A stretch of 64,000 nucleotides of DNA from Triops longicaudatus (lineage: Eukaryota > Arthropoda > Branchiopoda > Notostraca > Triopsidae): the NCBI GenBank assembly GCA_022885665.1, contig JAGQDJ010000043.1:248001-312000 (forward strand), read 5' to 3'. The translations under genes and the position numbers were made by a program. The notes beneath the pieces were generated by a model. It was not told where the DNA came from, searched no databases, and saw only the letters and a program-made list of their open reading frames with translations. Positions 24,068 to 36,600 of the stretch are shown piece after piece (the stretch's first letter is position 1; each line of letters begins with the position of its first letter).

Positions 24068-24955
24068 CAAATATACAACTGCCTGTTATCATGATGCTGC
24101 TACATTGTCTGGGACTTGGATGAAGTAAACGAAGAAGAGAAAAATTACATTTCCGATCCCTTCCTTCTATCCTTAATCCTCCTCTTTCTTTATTTATCAT
24201 GGCAAAAAAAAGCCGTAGAAAAAGAAAACCCACTTACAAGAAAAAAAAATTGACTGCAGGAGTCACTGCTTCTTGATCAGTTCTTTGTTTGAAAATTTAT
24301 TACAGGCTAGCGGATGATGACCTTGTTTTTATGAAGAACGCATTATAAGGCTCGAAAACTTGCATCATCCTTTCTGGGAGTCTATGTGCCTGTGCGTTTA
24401 TTTTATAAAATGAGCTTAGTAATTTGGCGCAAAGTCTCATTGAAAAATTAGAGGGTGGAGTCTGATAGAAAATGGTTGATTTTGGCTATGACAAGTGCCT
24501 GCCATTTAGCAAGGACCATTACACCTTGAAAAAAATAAAAACAATTTTTGGGCTCTCAGGGAACAACAGCCCCCTCACCCCATAGGTTCAAAAATGCTAT
24601 TATTTTAAGTTCTCTTTTTGCGTTTCTGTGATTTGTCTTTTTTGAAAGAAGCGTCAAACCCATTTTTAAAGATGTATAAACTATGCGGACGTTAGTATTT
24701 TTTTTAATGATAGTTAAGCAGCCATTTTAGATCCAGACAAAATGAGTCGAGTTCATTGTTGGTCTCTTGTATTTCTTGTTCATGTGAAACGTGTAGCTGT
24801 AGGTTGTGATCTGTTTGCGCTTATTTGGCTCGTTAAAGTGCTTATGATATGTTTTCGGCAGAGTTTCCCTTGGTGGCGAAATAACAAGTTTATCAACATT
24901 TCACTATGCGAATTGACAACTATGTATTTCCAAAATCTGCATTTGCCTGACTTAA
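24068..24955. other. Tail-to-tail region between AMMECR1 and TMEM126-like genes
   Basis: No conserved coding sequence is visible. An AATAAA at 24534-24539 could serve AMMECR1, which would give a 3' UTR of nearly 500 bp. The remainder is AT-rich. Confidence 0.6.
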
Positions 24956-26760
24956 TTAACTTGGTACAGAAGGCTTTTCATATAGTTTAAAGAAAGCTTC
25001 GGTCTCAAAATGTGCCAAAGCGGCTCCCAACGCAAACTGAGAGAAGAGGAGCACAGCTAGTTGGGGAGAAAGTGGTCGCATAAACTTTCGACAAAGCTGG
25101 ACCATTTTCCGCGGCTCGGTGGGGGAAGGAACGTCGTACGTAAAATGTCGAGCAGCCACCTGCAATATAAACACCGTACATTCCGAAGAATTTCCAGGGA
25201 GGCAACTGAAATTACCATGAAACCGGCAAGTGGAGCAAGAAACAGTGGCAATCCAATGCTAATGGCGGATTGTATAACTCCCGACCGGGTGTAGAGACAT
25301 ACCGGACAGTGATTCTTCAGCAGCACGATATCTCTCTGAACTACCTGTAGCAAAAGCGATTTCGTAGATTCTTTTATGGATATTAATACAATTTTAATTT
25401 ACCGCAATATGTGCAACAGTAGCTATAGCCGAGGGGATAAATACAGTAGGAAGAAACGTGCTTATTCGTCCGTAATTCATGAGTTTCAGTTTTCTTCTGT
25501 AATGCTGTTGTAGAAGTATGGCAGGCAAAGCACTGCCCGCCATGCAGAGAGCTGGTCCGTTTTTTATTACCCACCTATTGAAACATGATTCGATTAGAAA
25601 TTTCTTTGTACCCGGATCGGCCAAAATGCGAACCGAATGGCTGAATGCGATTACCCTCGTTGCTTGTCGTTACATTTACTGATTGACAAGGAAATATATA
25701 GGCTACGTCGGGATGCCCGGACAGAAAATAAAAATATCTTAGCTAAAGTTTAAAGCTGCAACACGATACATAAATAAAAGCAGGGCAATAAGTGAAAGCC
25801 TACGCCTTGCAATACATTGGAAGAAAGTAAGATAAAAACAGGATGTTTTTTTTCTTATCTAGGAACTTTGTCTAGTTTTAAGGGAACATAGGCTTACTCA
25901 TACAGCATTTGCAAACCGTTCATTTTTTTGTGTGTGTATGAAAGGAAACTTAAAGCTCTTATTTCTCGAGCCATCCTTTATTGTGTTCGAATAATAAAAA
26001 AAAATCTCCAAGTTTGCTACAAGGAAAGTTTCACACTTTGACTACGAAATTTTAGCGTTAATGACCCACTCTACTTTCAAGGTCTAACAAAGTGAACCAA
26101 GACACCTATGACTTTTTTCACTCATGTTGCTCAAAACATTCTTCGAGAACTTCATCTCCTTCTTTGCGTTAGGTTTGCTTTTACGATTTTTAGTAATGCA
26201 AAGTTCGTTAAGATAACGCTTTGAAGCATGCCGACAATTTGAGTTCGGCTAACAAAAAATATCATTCGTAACATGTAACTTGATTACTATGCTGTCGAGA
26301 AATAGTCTCGTTGTTTGTTACTCGACAGTTTCCAATTTTTGGGGTATTACAAGTAATTCAACTTTGTGTGTAGACTCTGCCAACCTTATGTGTAAGAAGA
26401 ATATTTACGTATTAAATAAAGTTCCTTAAAAGCGTATTTTAATTAAGAAATCCCGGTACTCCACTAATTCTCCCTAACATATGTAAGAGGTACGGGACGT
26501 AAACAAGCTACGTACAGTTAAGTTTAATTCCTCGACTAAAAGCCAAACCAAAAATCTTTTATCGACAAAATCTACGAAAAGAAGTATTCGTTAGAAGCAC
26601 TCTAGCGAATAGGAAAACTAAAATTCAAATAAAGGATATTACTGTACATGTCAGATGCAGGTCGGTGCTCACTAATGGCTTTCATCTGAAACTCAAATGC
26701 TTCATTTTCGGTCATTGCTACCGCACCTTCAGGTACGCGACCTTTGGTTACTAAAGCCAT
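24956..26760 (-). CDS. TMEM126-like mitochondrial inner-membrane protein
   Basis: Exons on the minus strand: 26760-26648 (tentative first exon), 25574-25403, 25344-25216, 25159-24956, for about 205 aa (human TMEM126A is 195 aa). Exons 2-4 are well supported: QQHYRRKLKLMNYGRISTF, then the conserved CPVCLYTRSGVIQSAIS (human CETCTITRSG), LFLAPLAGFMVAARH, and the C-terminal PRKMVQ...HFETEAFFKLY. Several hydrophobic helices are visible. TMEM126A and TMEM126B act in the assembly of respiratory complex I (family knowledge). The first exon (MALVTKGRVPEGAVAMTENE) has a good start context (AAAAATGG) and can join by an AT|GTACAG donor to the AATAG acceptor in phase 2, making an ATG codon at the join. 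A stronger-looking donor 5 bp further on would not keep the frame, so the first join is uncertain. Intron 3 is only 56 bp. Confidence 0.8.
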
Positions 26761-26796
26761 TTTTCTTCTCTTCCAATTCAATCGTGTGTTCTCAAT

Positions 26797-27336
26797 TCAT
26801 TCAAATGACTCCAACCTATGTTTATAGCACCCGCTTTTCTGGCCACCAGCCCTGTTACGTTTCTAAATAATATCTACGTTAGTATGGAAATCACATTAAA
26901 CGTAATTTACCTTAATCTTGAAGAATATTTCAACGCATTGACGAAGCTTCCAGCGTAAGAATGGCAAAACTTTAAGCTCGCAATAATTATTTGTCTGGTT
27001 CAAATAAAAATATTTACAGCGCCAACTAGTGGAATTGTGCCATTGTTGATCTCAACGTCTATGGATGCAGACTGCTTGTTTATATCGTCAAGTCTTTTGT
27101 TTTCTGGCCTTACATAACGTGTGTTTAAAAAATTTACCTTGTAAGCAACCGTGATTTTCCGCCTGATTAGCTAAATTCGTCTGGGTTATGTCGTAATCTT
27201 CAATTTCGTACAAATCAGGATAGCCCCGCCACGGTGCTTTTGAAAATTGGGTTTGTTTGCCACCTTTCGCGGGAAATCGCCCCTGAAGCGCCGGCAATTT
27301 GGTTCGATACAGCGCCGACGCCGTCGCTATTCTCAT
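26797..27336 (-). CDS. Putative small basic protein, unrecognised; possibly mitochondrial
   Basis: Predicted exons on the minus strand: 27336-27138, 26969-26911, 26862-26797 (107 aa, in phase, all GT-AG). The frame in exon 1 is open for 92 codons up to a good donor (AAG|GTAAAT). The N-terminus MRIATASALYRTKLPALQGR is rich in Arg, Lys, Ala and Ser and has no acidic residue, like a mitochondrial presequence. A middle acidic segment (RGYPDLYEIEDYD) follows. The C-terminal exons are strongly basic (RWKLRQC, KKRNRAGGQK). The family was not recognised. The stop lies 36 bp before the TMEM126-like ATG on the same strand. The small exons 2 and 3 rest only on splice signals and phase and could instead be 5' UTR of the TMEM126-like gene. 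Confidence 0.4.
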
Positions 27337-27649
27337 ATTGTATATTCGTGAGTCTGGACGAGTCCAGAAAACCGATGTGAGTGTGTGCAAGTTAGTGAGA
27401 AAGTAAATTAACAATGAATAACTCTTCTTAACTCCTTACTTCTCAACTACTTGGAAACCGTTCTGTGTTTTGTTTCGTGTTCCAGTGTAAGAAATTTGTG
27501 GTGAATTCTTTGTGACATCCGCCGTCCAAAAAAGAGCTCTATTTACCAATCACAACATCAACGTACAGATCACCAAGCAAGCTACCAACACTTTTTCACT
27601 GGTGGCAGCGTAATATTTGGATGCCAACATAGAGTTCTACCGGATCATC
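27337..27649. promoter_or_regulatory. Divergent promoter region and dlg1 5' UTR
   Basis: This gap of 313 bp separates the putative minus-strand ATG at 27336 from the dlg1 ATG at 27650. If the small gene is real, the region must contain both transcription starts or serve as a bidirectional promoter. No TATA box is convincing on either strand, and no site could be defined precisely. Confidence 0.4.
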
Positions 27650-30600
27650 ATGCCTGTCCGTAAGCAAGGTGGTAAGATACCTTGTGCTTTGCCGCATAAA
27701 CATTTCGCTAGTATTTCCCCCTTTTTTCCCTACCTATGCACTTCAATAACTCGGCCCCCTTGACCCGATAGGTGCCCCCGGGTCATCCAAAGCTACACCA
27801 CTAGAAAAGTCCATTCCTAGTACTGCCATTCTTTATACAGAACAGGGAAAATCTGTAAATAGCTCCCTCCTATGGGCTCGTAATTCATCCTCCCGACAGG
27901 AAAATCTTAAGCTTGTCTTAGAATGCTGCATCCAATCTGGGTCGCCCTGCAAAAAGAACCCCATTCACTGTTTGCGTCGACTCACCTCCCTCCGCGACCG
28001 CCCACCATAAACGGCGCCGTGTTTTCAATTAACTTTGTTGGATTGCTCCCTAATTGATATACGCATTCTCGCCTCCCAGTAACGCTCATCCCAGGATGAA
28101 TTGCCCACAGCCGAATCATTTCCTTAACTACATACAGCACGCAAGAAAACAAGTATCTCGAAAAGAAAGAAAGAAAAGACTAGCTTTCTTTAAAACTTTG
28201 TTTAAAACTCTGAAGTAAATCCTGTTAGTTCGATGGTAAGATTTGAGCAACTTAGGAGTTAGTACGGAATAGCGCGTTTAAAAAACGAATAAAACGTACA
28301 GAAATGAGTTAAGTTGGAATACATGTTATAGGTGCCCTCTTTATTGCTAAACTTTGCAATTTCGCCAAGGGTAGCCTCGAGTTGAAAGGGAACAGTGACG
28401 TCACTATTGGTCCATCCCTGGGTGGGCTTTACGTAAAAAAGGGTGAAAAAAATCACTCATAATCCGAACTTAAGGGAGCAAAGACAGGCACATCCGAACC
28501 AAATCTTTTGCCAGATGCGGGAAGCACACCAATGCAGTGCCAGAGTGAAAGAAAAAAAATATATATATATATATATAAAAAATAAAAGACACCAAGCAAG
28601 AAAAGTAACAAAAAAAAAACCTAGAGGGTGTGAGATAAGAGGGGGGTGCAGGGTATGTTGTTATGTGTCCTCATACGTTCCCTATGCCAAGACTCCGTTT
28701 CTCTGTAGCTGCGTTTGCACTCCGCTTCCTTCTCTCTGCTTTTGCGTCGCTTTTTGCTTGCTAGCGAGCTTCTACTCGGATCGATAGAACACGAGAGCCT
28801 TTAGCTCCCCTTACCATCACTCGCCAACTTCCTACCTCCTTGTACAACTTCTTTGTTGCGTTTTATTTTAAATGCACGCTCTCAAAGAAGGCCAGTCAAG
28901 TCTAAAGTGCAAAATATATGAATCCAACCAACAGATTTTCGTTTGATTTTCTAATGTTTGTTGGGATAGGAGCAGAATTTGCACGGCTCTCGAATTTTCA
29001 CTACTCAGCTATCCGTAGTATGGGTCGAATTTGAGCATTCCAACTTTGGTCACAATTCAAGTCGAATTTATTAAATTTGACGTAAATCTGAGGCACTTGA
29101 GTTAAATTCTGTTTAGTTTAGACAACGATTTGGTTCGACCAATTATACACGTTTCAGTGATGGCGTAAATATTAGACCAGATCACAAATGTTTTCTCCTG
29201 GAGAAAAAAAAATATGAAAAATCCCATGAAAGTGAGACTGGGAAATGTTGAGAACATGTTATTAAGGAGAGACGTGATTCGAAATTGAGCTCGTCCCTCT
29301 TTACAATCATGTGTTACGATTAAGAACGAAGTCGCACAAACCGGCAAATATTTTGCTTGCTTTTGATACACTCCAAGTTCGTTTTCAGTTGTTCCTTATG
29401 TGTTATATATATTTGGAAATTAATGACTTGCATGTCTCTTGAATTTGCCCAAATTGCTTGATACATTCCTGAACGGCCACGCGACCTGAAAAGTGTGTGC
29501 AAAGAATAGTTGACGGCCACGTTCATGTTTTGAGTTGGGGAAATCGGTTTCGGAGATTTCACCAGTCTCCCTTCTCTATCACGTTTTCGCTTTATGGAAA
29601 GGTTTCATCTTGTTTGGATAATCTCATAAAAGCGGAGCATCTTTTTAAAGAAACTTTTGTTTGCACACGAGCTGTTTAGCCGAAAAGCTCGGCTTTTGAA
29701 TGGGTGTTAATAGTGACGAGTAAACTGTAATAATGGAATGTGCGAGAGTGGCAATTTTCGATTTGTCTTCCTAAATAAGCACAGTTTCCTTTCCAGGGAT
29801 GAAGGATGTAGTTTGCACCATATTTTTTCTCTCTCTTCTTTTCTTGACCATCAGAGAAAAATCCGTTTGTCAAGCTGGAATGGCTCTATTTACGAAACTC
29901 CTTCAAGTTAGTTTCCTGTGTCTGTGTTTGGAGGAATGCATGCAATGTTTAGGTGTTCTATATGGGTTTCTCCCACAGCGAGATTCGATTTCAAGGTCAG
30001 GGCAGTGAATTACTGACAACAGGGACCGGTAATGGATGACTTGGGTGTTGTATATTGTTGAACGAGCGAAAGAGGTTGGTTCTTTCAGGGCTAGGGTGAA
30101 TGGGTGGATTGCATGGCCTTTTGATTGTTATTTCCTTTCTTTATGTTGTTGACAGAAAGGGGCAAGGTTTCCATATTTGTAGTGGGCTGAAACGGTTTAG
30201 GAGATCTTGTCGTTGTTGGTGTAGGATTGCGTGGCTGGAAAAACGAAGAGAGCTTTGAAATAAAGGCTTATAAAACTCCCAGTGTGCTGAAATGATTGGT
30301 TAGATTTAGCTTTCGGGAATAAAGTTTTCTTGTTGTTCTAGCTTGCAATCTTTCCTTTTTTGTCGAGCATAAGAGAACTTGGCATTATTTGCTCAAAAGA
30401 TGAAAAGTTACATTGAAGATTGATTTTATCATAGATTTGCTAGCTTTGTTGTTCTTAGTTCAGAAAGGAGTTCGTGAAGTTGCCGGAAACCCGGTTGTTC
30501 CAACGTTGTTGTTGGAGATGGAATTTTTTACGCATACTTTGACAATGTAGTCGGGAAATGCAAGGTGATCGTTTTTTTTTTGAGACCCCTTGCGCGTGTT

Positions 30601-33600
30601 AAAGCACGCGAGATTAACGATTCATATTTTGAGCTTTTTTTTTCTTTTGCGACAATGAATATGTCGAGCACAATAGAGCGTCTACTTCTATTTACTTGAC
30701 ACAGGTATCAAAGCACAAATGCTTTTCCTGACCTTTATAAACAGTTTGTTGAAACGGTGCATAGAATCACCAAAAAAGGTATAGCTTTGACTTCAAAGAA
30801 CGACCGCAGTAAAATCGGTCTGCGGTTAATCGCTTGTATAGTGGCAAGTGGTACTTGTGTGGTATATTCCTTCCATTCCCTCAGATACCCTTCTCCTAAC
30901 CTAACGTAACCTAGCTAACCTAACCTAGGATACGTTCTGTTGTGAATAAAAATAGTAATAAGGTTCATGTTAAGCTTCAACCATGTTTTGGCGCGGTCAA
31001 GACCAGGTAAACAAGCGTTTTATTGTCAACTACTTTCCTTGATCTAAGGAGGTTTACAAGAAAACCGCAGTTTTATTCAACCCTGATGTAAAGCTTGGCA
31101 GAACAAGAAGAAATTTTCGGTACCACCCGTTGTAAATACTGCTGAACAGCAATTTCTGTTCGTCCGTCTATTGTGAACAGATACAAGATTTTTAAGCTGA
31201 AGAAGAGAAAACCCATGTTCATAACAAAATATACCACGAATTTAGTGTAGTTTACCCTTTCCAGCCTATTTAGCCCTGGCACGCACGTACAATGGATAAG
31301 TTAACGGATAAGTCAGATGACGGGTTAAGCTAATCGTATAGATCAGGTTTAGTCAAGTTTTTTTGCACGTCAGTACAGTTTTTACCAGCCAGCAACGCTT
31401 TTGGACCCCCCCTCCCAAAAAAAAAGAAGAAGAAGGAGGGTCTGTTGTAACAGAAAAATATCGCGGCAGATTTCTTTAGTATATCGGAAATTTACAATGT
31501 TTAAAGTTGCCTGTTATATATTTAAATCTAAATAGTTCCAAACTTAGTAATTTTACACGCATAATGAGCTTGAACTTTTTTTAAAAAAAAAAAAATCTGG
31601 AGATCAGGGAGATCGAAATTTATATGCAGTAGCAGTCACTTGCCCGAATGCATAATTATGCTGCGGTTTGTTTTAGTTGTATTTTCATTCTGATTGCTGT
31701 TCAGATAAAGAAATATTGTGATGTATTGTTGATAAGCAATCAGACAACTCAGTCTGCACGGCATTCCTGTCCCCTTTCCAGCCATGTTCGCATCTAGTTT
31801 ACCAGCGCAACTTATGAGAACATCTGCCAATGCAAGACCTTTATCAAAACGTTCATAGTAATTGCAATAATTTACATTTTTGTCCTATTTTTATCATTAC
31901 AGCCGAATAAAATAGTAGATATCAAAGGTCACAGGGTCGTGGAAGCAAGCGAATTTACCATGAGCAAGATTTCGTTTATAAGTGAATTTATTTTATAGGA
32001 CTTTTCCCCCTGAACAAATCTACATTTCTATTACGTCAGGACCTCCTCCGTGAAGTCCCGGTAATTTCTCTTTCTGAGATAGCGAAAAATACAGTGAATC
32101 TTACCCTTATCTTCTCTAGTGAAGCTTACCCTTAGATGGTTTTGAAAAGATTGTTATTTTTAATAAGCCTTTATGACAGAAGTGTTACGACTAAAAATAC
32201 TATAGCGTTCACTTTTAGAATAGTCTCATAAATGTGTAAAATAAATTTCTTATTTGGAGTTGGATTTTACTATTTTGTTTCAACAGAAAAATGAAATTAG
32301 TTTCAAATTGTGACGTGTCGATAACTAGTCTCTTATTTAGACGCAGAAAATCAAGCACAAATGAGGGAAGTCATTTTGAAACATAGTCCCCTGTTGATTT
32401 TTCTTCGAAGAGTATCTAGCTGTATTGTAGAAACCTATGTCATTGATTTGTGTTAAACCTGTGCTACAAACGTTTATCAGAAATAATTTTATTTTCCAAG
32501 TTATTGTATTTAATTAACTGGAAAGGGACATAGTTGAACTCGGTTTCACAAGTAGGAACCCTTTTAAATATGTTTCGAAGCCTTACCCTAGGTAAGGCGA
32601 AGAATAATTCAATGTGACTTCTTGGGCACTTGAAGCACTTTCCATATCTCCAGAGAAATTTTGCTACGTTGTTCGGGTGTGCCAAACAAATTGATATCGA
32701 GAACTTACTACTGGTATTGGTTGTCTAGCTATTAACGATAGGGCATTTTTGTGTGTAATGTGTCTCGTTCTTCCTTACGTCTATAAAAGTCGAAGTGCTA
32801 ATTTATCTACCGCACGGAGCTCTAGTCCATTGCAAGTGACTTATTATTCAGAACTCTATGACAGCTATTCAGAAGAATGACGAAAGTTGTCTATTGGATT
32901 TGCAAATGTGATCTCACTCCCTGACTTAACTTTGAGTTCTGCTAATGGTGATGAACGTTTCATTGCCGAAATAGCATTTGCTTCCTGTACGATAATGAAG
33001 ATTTATGAGCGTTTGACAATGGTTATAGCTTTTGTCAACGTACTGTGAAATTTCGTTACGACTCTGTCCTTCGTATAATAGAAATAAATAAATGCACGGC
33101 ACGGTACATTGCTGCCGTGAAAATGTAGTACCAAGAATACAAGATGCACTGCATCAACTTTTTATAGTAAATAGTATACAGGAATGAAAAACGTTATAAA
33201 TAAAGAATATCAACAGAAGTTTTCGAGTAGTGTCCTATGCTGGGAAGTTTTTCTTTTCTTTTCTCTACTTATTTATGTACTCTTTTGCTTATTTCTTTTC
33301 TGCTCTTTCCGTTTTTAATTTGGGTTAATAATCCGTGCTCATCCTTTGGTTTAAAAGCTGGCTATAATTGATGACCTTTATCTACGAAACAGGAGGACCA
33401 AAAAGAATGTGAATTATATCCTCGCGAGTTGTCACGCTACCCAATTTTTTTCCTTTTTTAATAAAAAATGCCAGGTTGTTGGGATTAGGGAGTCGTAAAA
33501 TATTTTGCAATTTGGACTGGGAGCGTTCCCGTTGTGCTAACACGGTTCCCTCAGGTGTCATGCTAGATCTCTTTAGCGTGCTACCATTTGGGTTGAGTAG

Positions 33601-36600
33601 TAATGAGTTAACTTTTCAGGGCGTTTTACGAAAATGAATGTTGGTAAAAAAATAGTGACTCGTATTTCTTTCTTTTTGTGTCGTCTAAAATGAAGCCATG
33701 ACGGATTAATTTGTACGTTTTTTCTTTTCTTTTTCTTGTCGCTGGCAGAAGCCCATCGAGCGCTCGAGCTCTTGGAAGAGTACCATACCAAATTGACTTC
33801 ACCGCAAGATAAGCAGCTTCGCGCAGCTATTGAAAGAGTCATCCGCATCTTCAAGTCGCGCCTTTTCCAAGCTCTTTTAGGTAAGTTTCATCCCGGGGGG
33901 CAAGAAGGACAAGTTGGTCGTTGAATTCTCCGTCGCCTGCGCTTTTTCATTTCTCTCTCTTTTCTCACTCTTCTTTTATAAATAGCATTTAATACAGTTA
34001 ATTAAGTTCGAGAGGAAAATCCTGAAAGCCATTTGGGGAATAGTCGTACTACAAATAGTCCAAGTCGAACACGTGAGAGTTGCTCTATTTTTATTGCAAT
34101 ATATTAAAAACATCTGCTGAGACGTGGGCTCCCAAGGTCTCAGGCTGTTTCTGAAAAGTTTATATTTATCTCCCTGTACCGGCACAGATGCACAGACTCG
34201 CATAAAAATAATGCATTTTTTCGCTTGTCCGACCTATTTTCGCCCTTCAGTCGGACATGTGGAATAAGAGGTTGGAATCTTAAAAAATGACCACTGGAAA
34301 AGGAGCCAGTGGAACTGAATGAAAGGCAAGTGATCGTCAAATCCTAGTGATGTATTTTCGACGCTTTCAGACTGCTCACTCATATAGTGACTTCCGATGT
34401 GAGTAATGGTAGACATATTACCCCGGGACAGTTTTAAAGTGTTGTAACATTCTTTGCAATTAACGCCCTATTTCAGCTAATATACCATTGCTTTTCTCGT
34501 GATTCAGCATTGTTTTAATATTGAAGTGTCCAGCAATGACAAAAATTGATCCACGATAGGTTCTCCAGCGTTTTCAAAATCTAAATAAGTCAAAAAGCAT
34601 GTAAAAAAAATAAAAAGAGGCAAAGGTTTCCTGTTAAGCTTGAAGCACGAGGAATGTTGACAACTTTCTTAGCGTTGGTAAACTTAACTGTCTTTGGATA
34701 GTGGCAAATGGAAAAGGGAATGCTGAAGTGTTTCTTTCAGAGGGAAGAAATAGGAGAAACGACATGCAAAGGAGATAAGCCTAATCAACGGACAGGTGTA
34801 CAGTGAATTAAACACCTTATGTGGTAAAATAAAATAAAGCTGTAATAAGTGATGCTGTATCGAGAGAACATCAGTGGATTTATATAAAAATAGGCTATTA
34901 CACAAGGACAACAAGGTAGAGAAAATGAGCGTGGGGATAAAATACAGCACAGGGACTAACTATTAAGCAACTTTTTCTCCACAAGAATGTTTAAGCTATC
35001 TTTTTTCCCGTTGTTTCTGCTAACTTGCCGTTTTATGTATAAGAACCTCGTTTCGCGAGGAAGTTTAAGGCAGATAAACGAAGACAAAGGGATTTTGAAG
35101 TCAAGTTTGAAGTCAAGTTTGTTCAGTGTAAATTAGATGAAATTAATTGAGAAGGTTTCTTACAAAAGCTTGATGCTTATCTTCCCTGAGTAGACAAGAA
35201 GAAACTGGGCAAGGTTAGTGAAGCGGTTTGTGCGACTGTCCTTTCTTCGTTGTAGAAATCGATACAAATCATGGAGCAGGCTGAGAACAGTGGCTAAATG
35301 GGAGTATTCGAAATCCATAGTAGTTATCAAGCTTCTACTCACAGTATTCTTCTGCAGCAATGACAATATGGTATTAGAAGTCTTCTGTGTAAACTTTGTT
35401 CCCAGATATGAAATTCTGCAATGAATTCGTGAAAGCCGCCCTTGAAAAGTGTGCAGTACGGTATACAGGAACAACAATTGATAGTGTAGACTTCTGTCGC
35501 TAGATGGCACTGCCTTTCCAGTAGCAGCCTTAAAAACATTCTTGTTAAAATACTCTTTCGTAAGCTGTTTTACCAAAAATGAAAAAAAAGCAAGACGTGC
35601 GAACTCTTGAACGTTTCCTCGGTTTTGTATTACTTTTATTGTTTTATGGTCAAATCGAAAAATGAAGTTCGTATCCCTACTTTTAAAGTTTGCACTATTT
35701 TAGGGTATGGATGCTTTCTTTATACGTTTTTTTGGATATAAATTTTGTTTTACAATGTGGCTGTGATTGTTAGATACACTTGCTTGGTAAGTAACTTTAT
35801 TGCTATTCTGGGCACGTAAATGTCCTTGGATGGCTCCATTTTTTTAAAAAATGACTGACATCATTGGGCTCTAAGTGACGTGCCTACGAAGATTTTGTCT
35901 ATTTATTCTATCAAAGTTTTAGAACACTTTACAACGTTGTATAACTACGTTGTAAAAAAGACGCCTACCTGGCGCGGTTTTATATACACCCTCTTTATTT
36001 CGGCCATTTTCTTTTTTCATGACGTGTTCATACATTTTCAAGTGCGAGTTTTTCTATACTATTTTAGGCTCCGTGGTGTCACACGAAGTGGAAGTCTTTT
36101 AAGTAATGCGATCTACTGTTCGTTAAAATGAAGGGACTGTTAGGGTGGATGAAATGTTAAGCGTGCTTGAAGGCTTTTTGCAGTGGATATTGTTTGGCAG
36201 ATGTAAAACATTATACGAACGTAAAGCATCCTCTTGAGGCTTTTCGAGCTGAAGGCAAGGTGTCTCGTTTTGCACTTTAGTTTACTAACGTATTGGGGAC
36301 GTAAGTAGCGTAGTATGTGCACGACAGTAGCGCGACGAAGTTATTGCCCGTTAAGTTCCCATCCTACGGTCAATGAATTCTTGATTTGTAAAAGTTTATT
36401 AAAAAGAAATTGTCGGTCAACTTCAAGTCAAGAATACTTACTGACAAAATTGACGTTTAAGTTTTACTTTTGTGAGATCCAGTTAAAATGTAAAGATTTA
36501 AAGTTCACGGGTATTGTTACCTTAGAAACCCTGATTTTTTTTTTAAATCTTAAGCTTAGAGTGAGCAAAAATGAGTCTCGAATCATGTCTTTTTTAGATG

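Larger units (their letters stand above)
27669..33748. other. dlg1 intron 1
   Basis: The 6.1 kb intron shows no supported gene. It contains an (AT)n run at 28559-28577, a telomere-like array at 30895-30929, and purine or pyrimidine runs such as the GGACCCCCCCTCC / GGAGGGTC hairpin near 31404-31442. No coding exon of known type was seen. Confidence 0.7.

Noticed and set aside
35160..35576. 138-codon minus-strand open frame in dlg1 intron 2
   Set aside because: No conserved motif, a composition like the surrounding intron and chance-level length.
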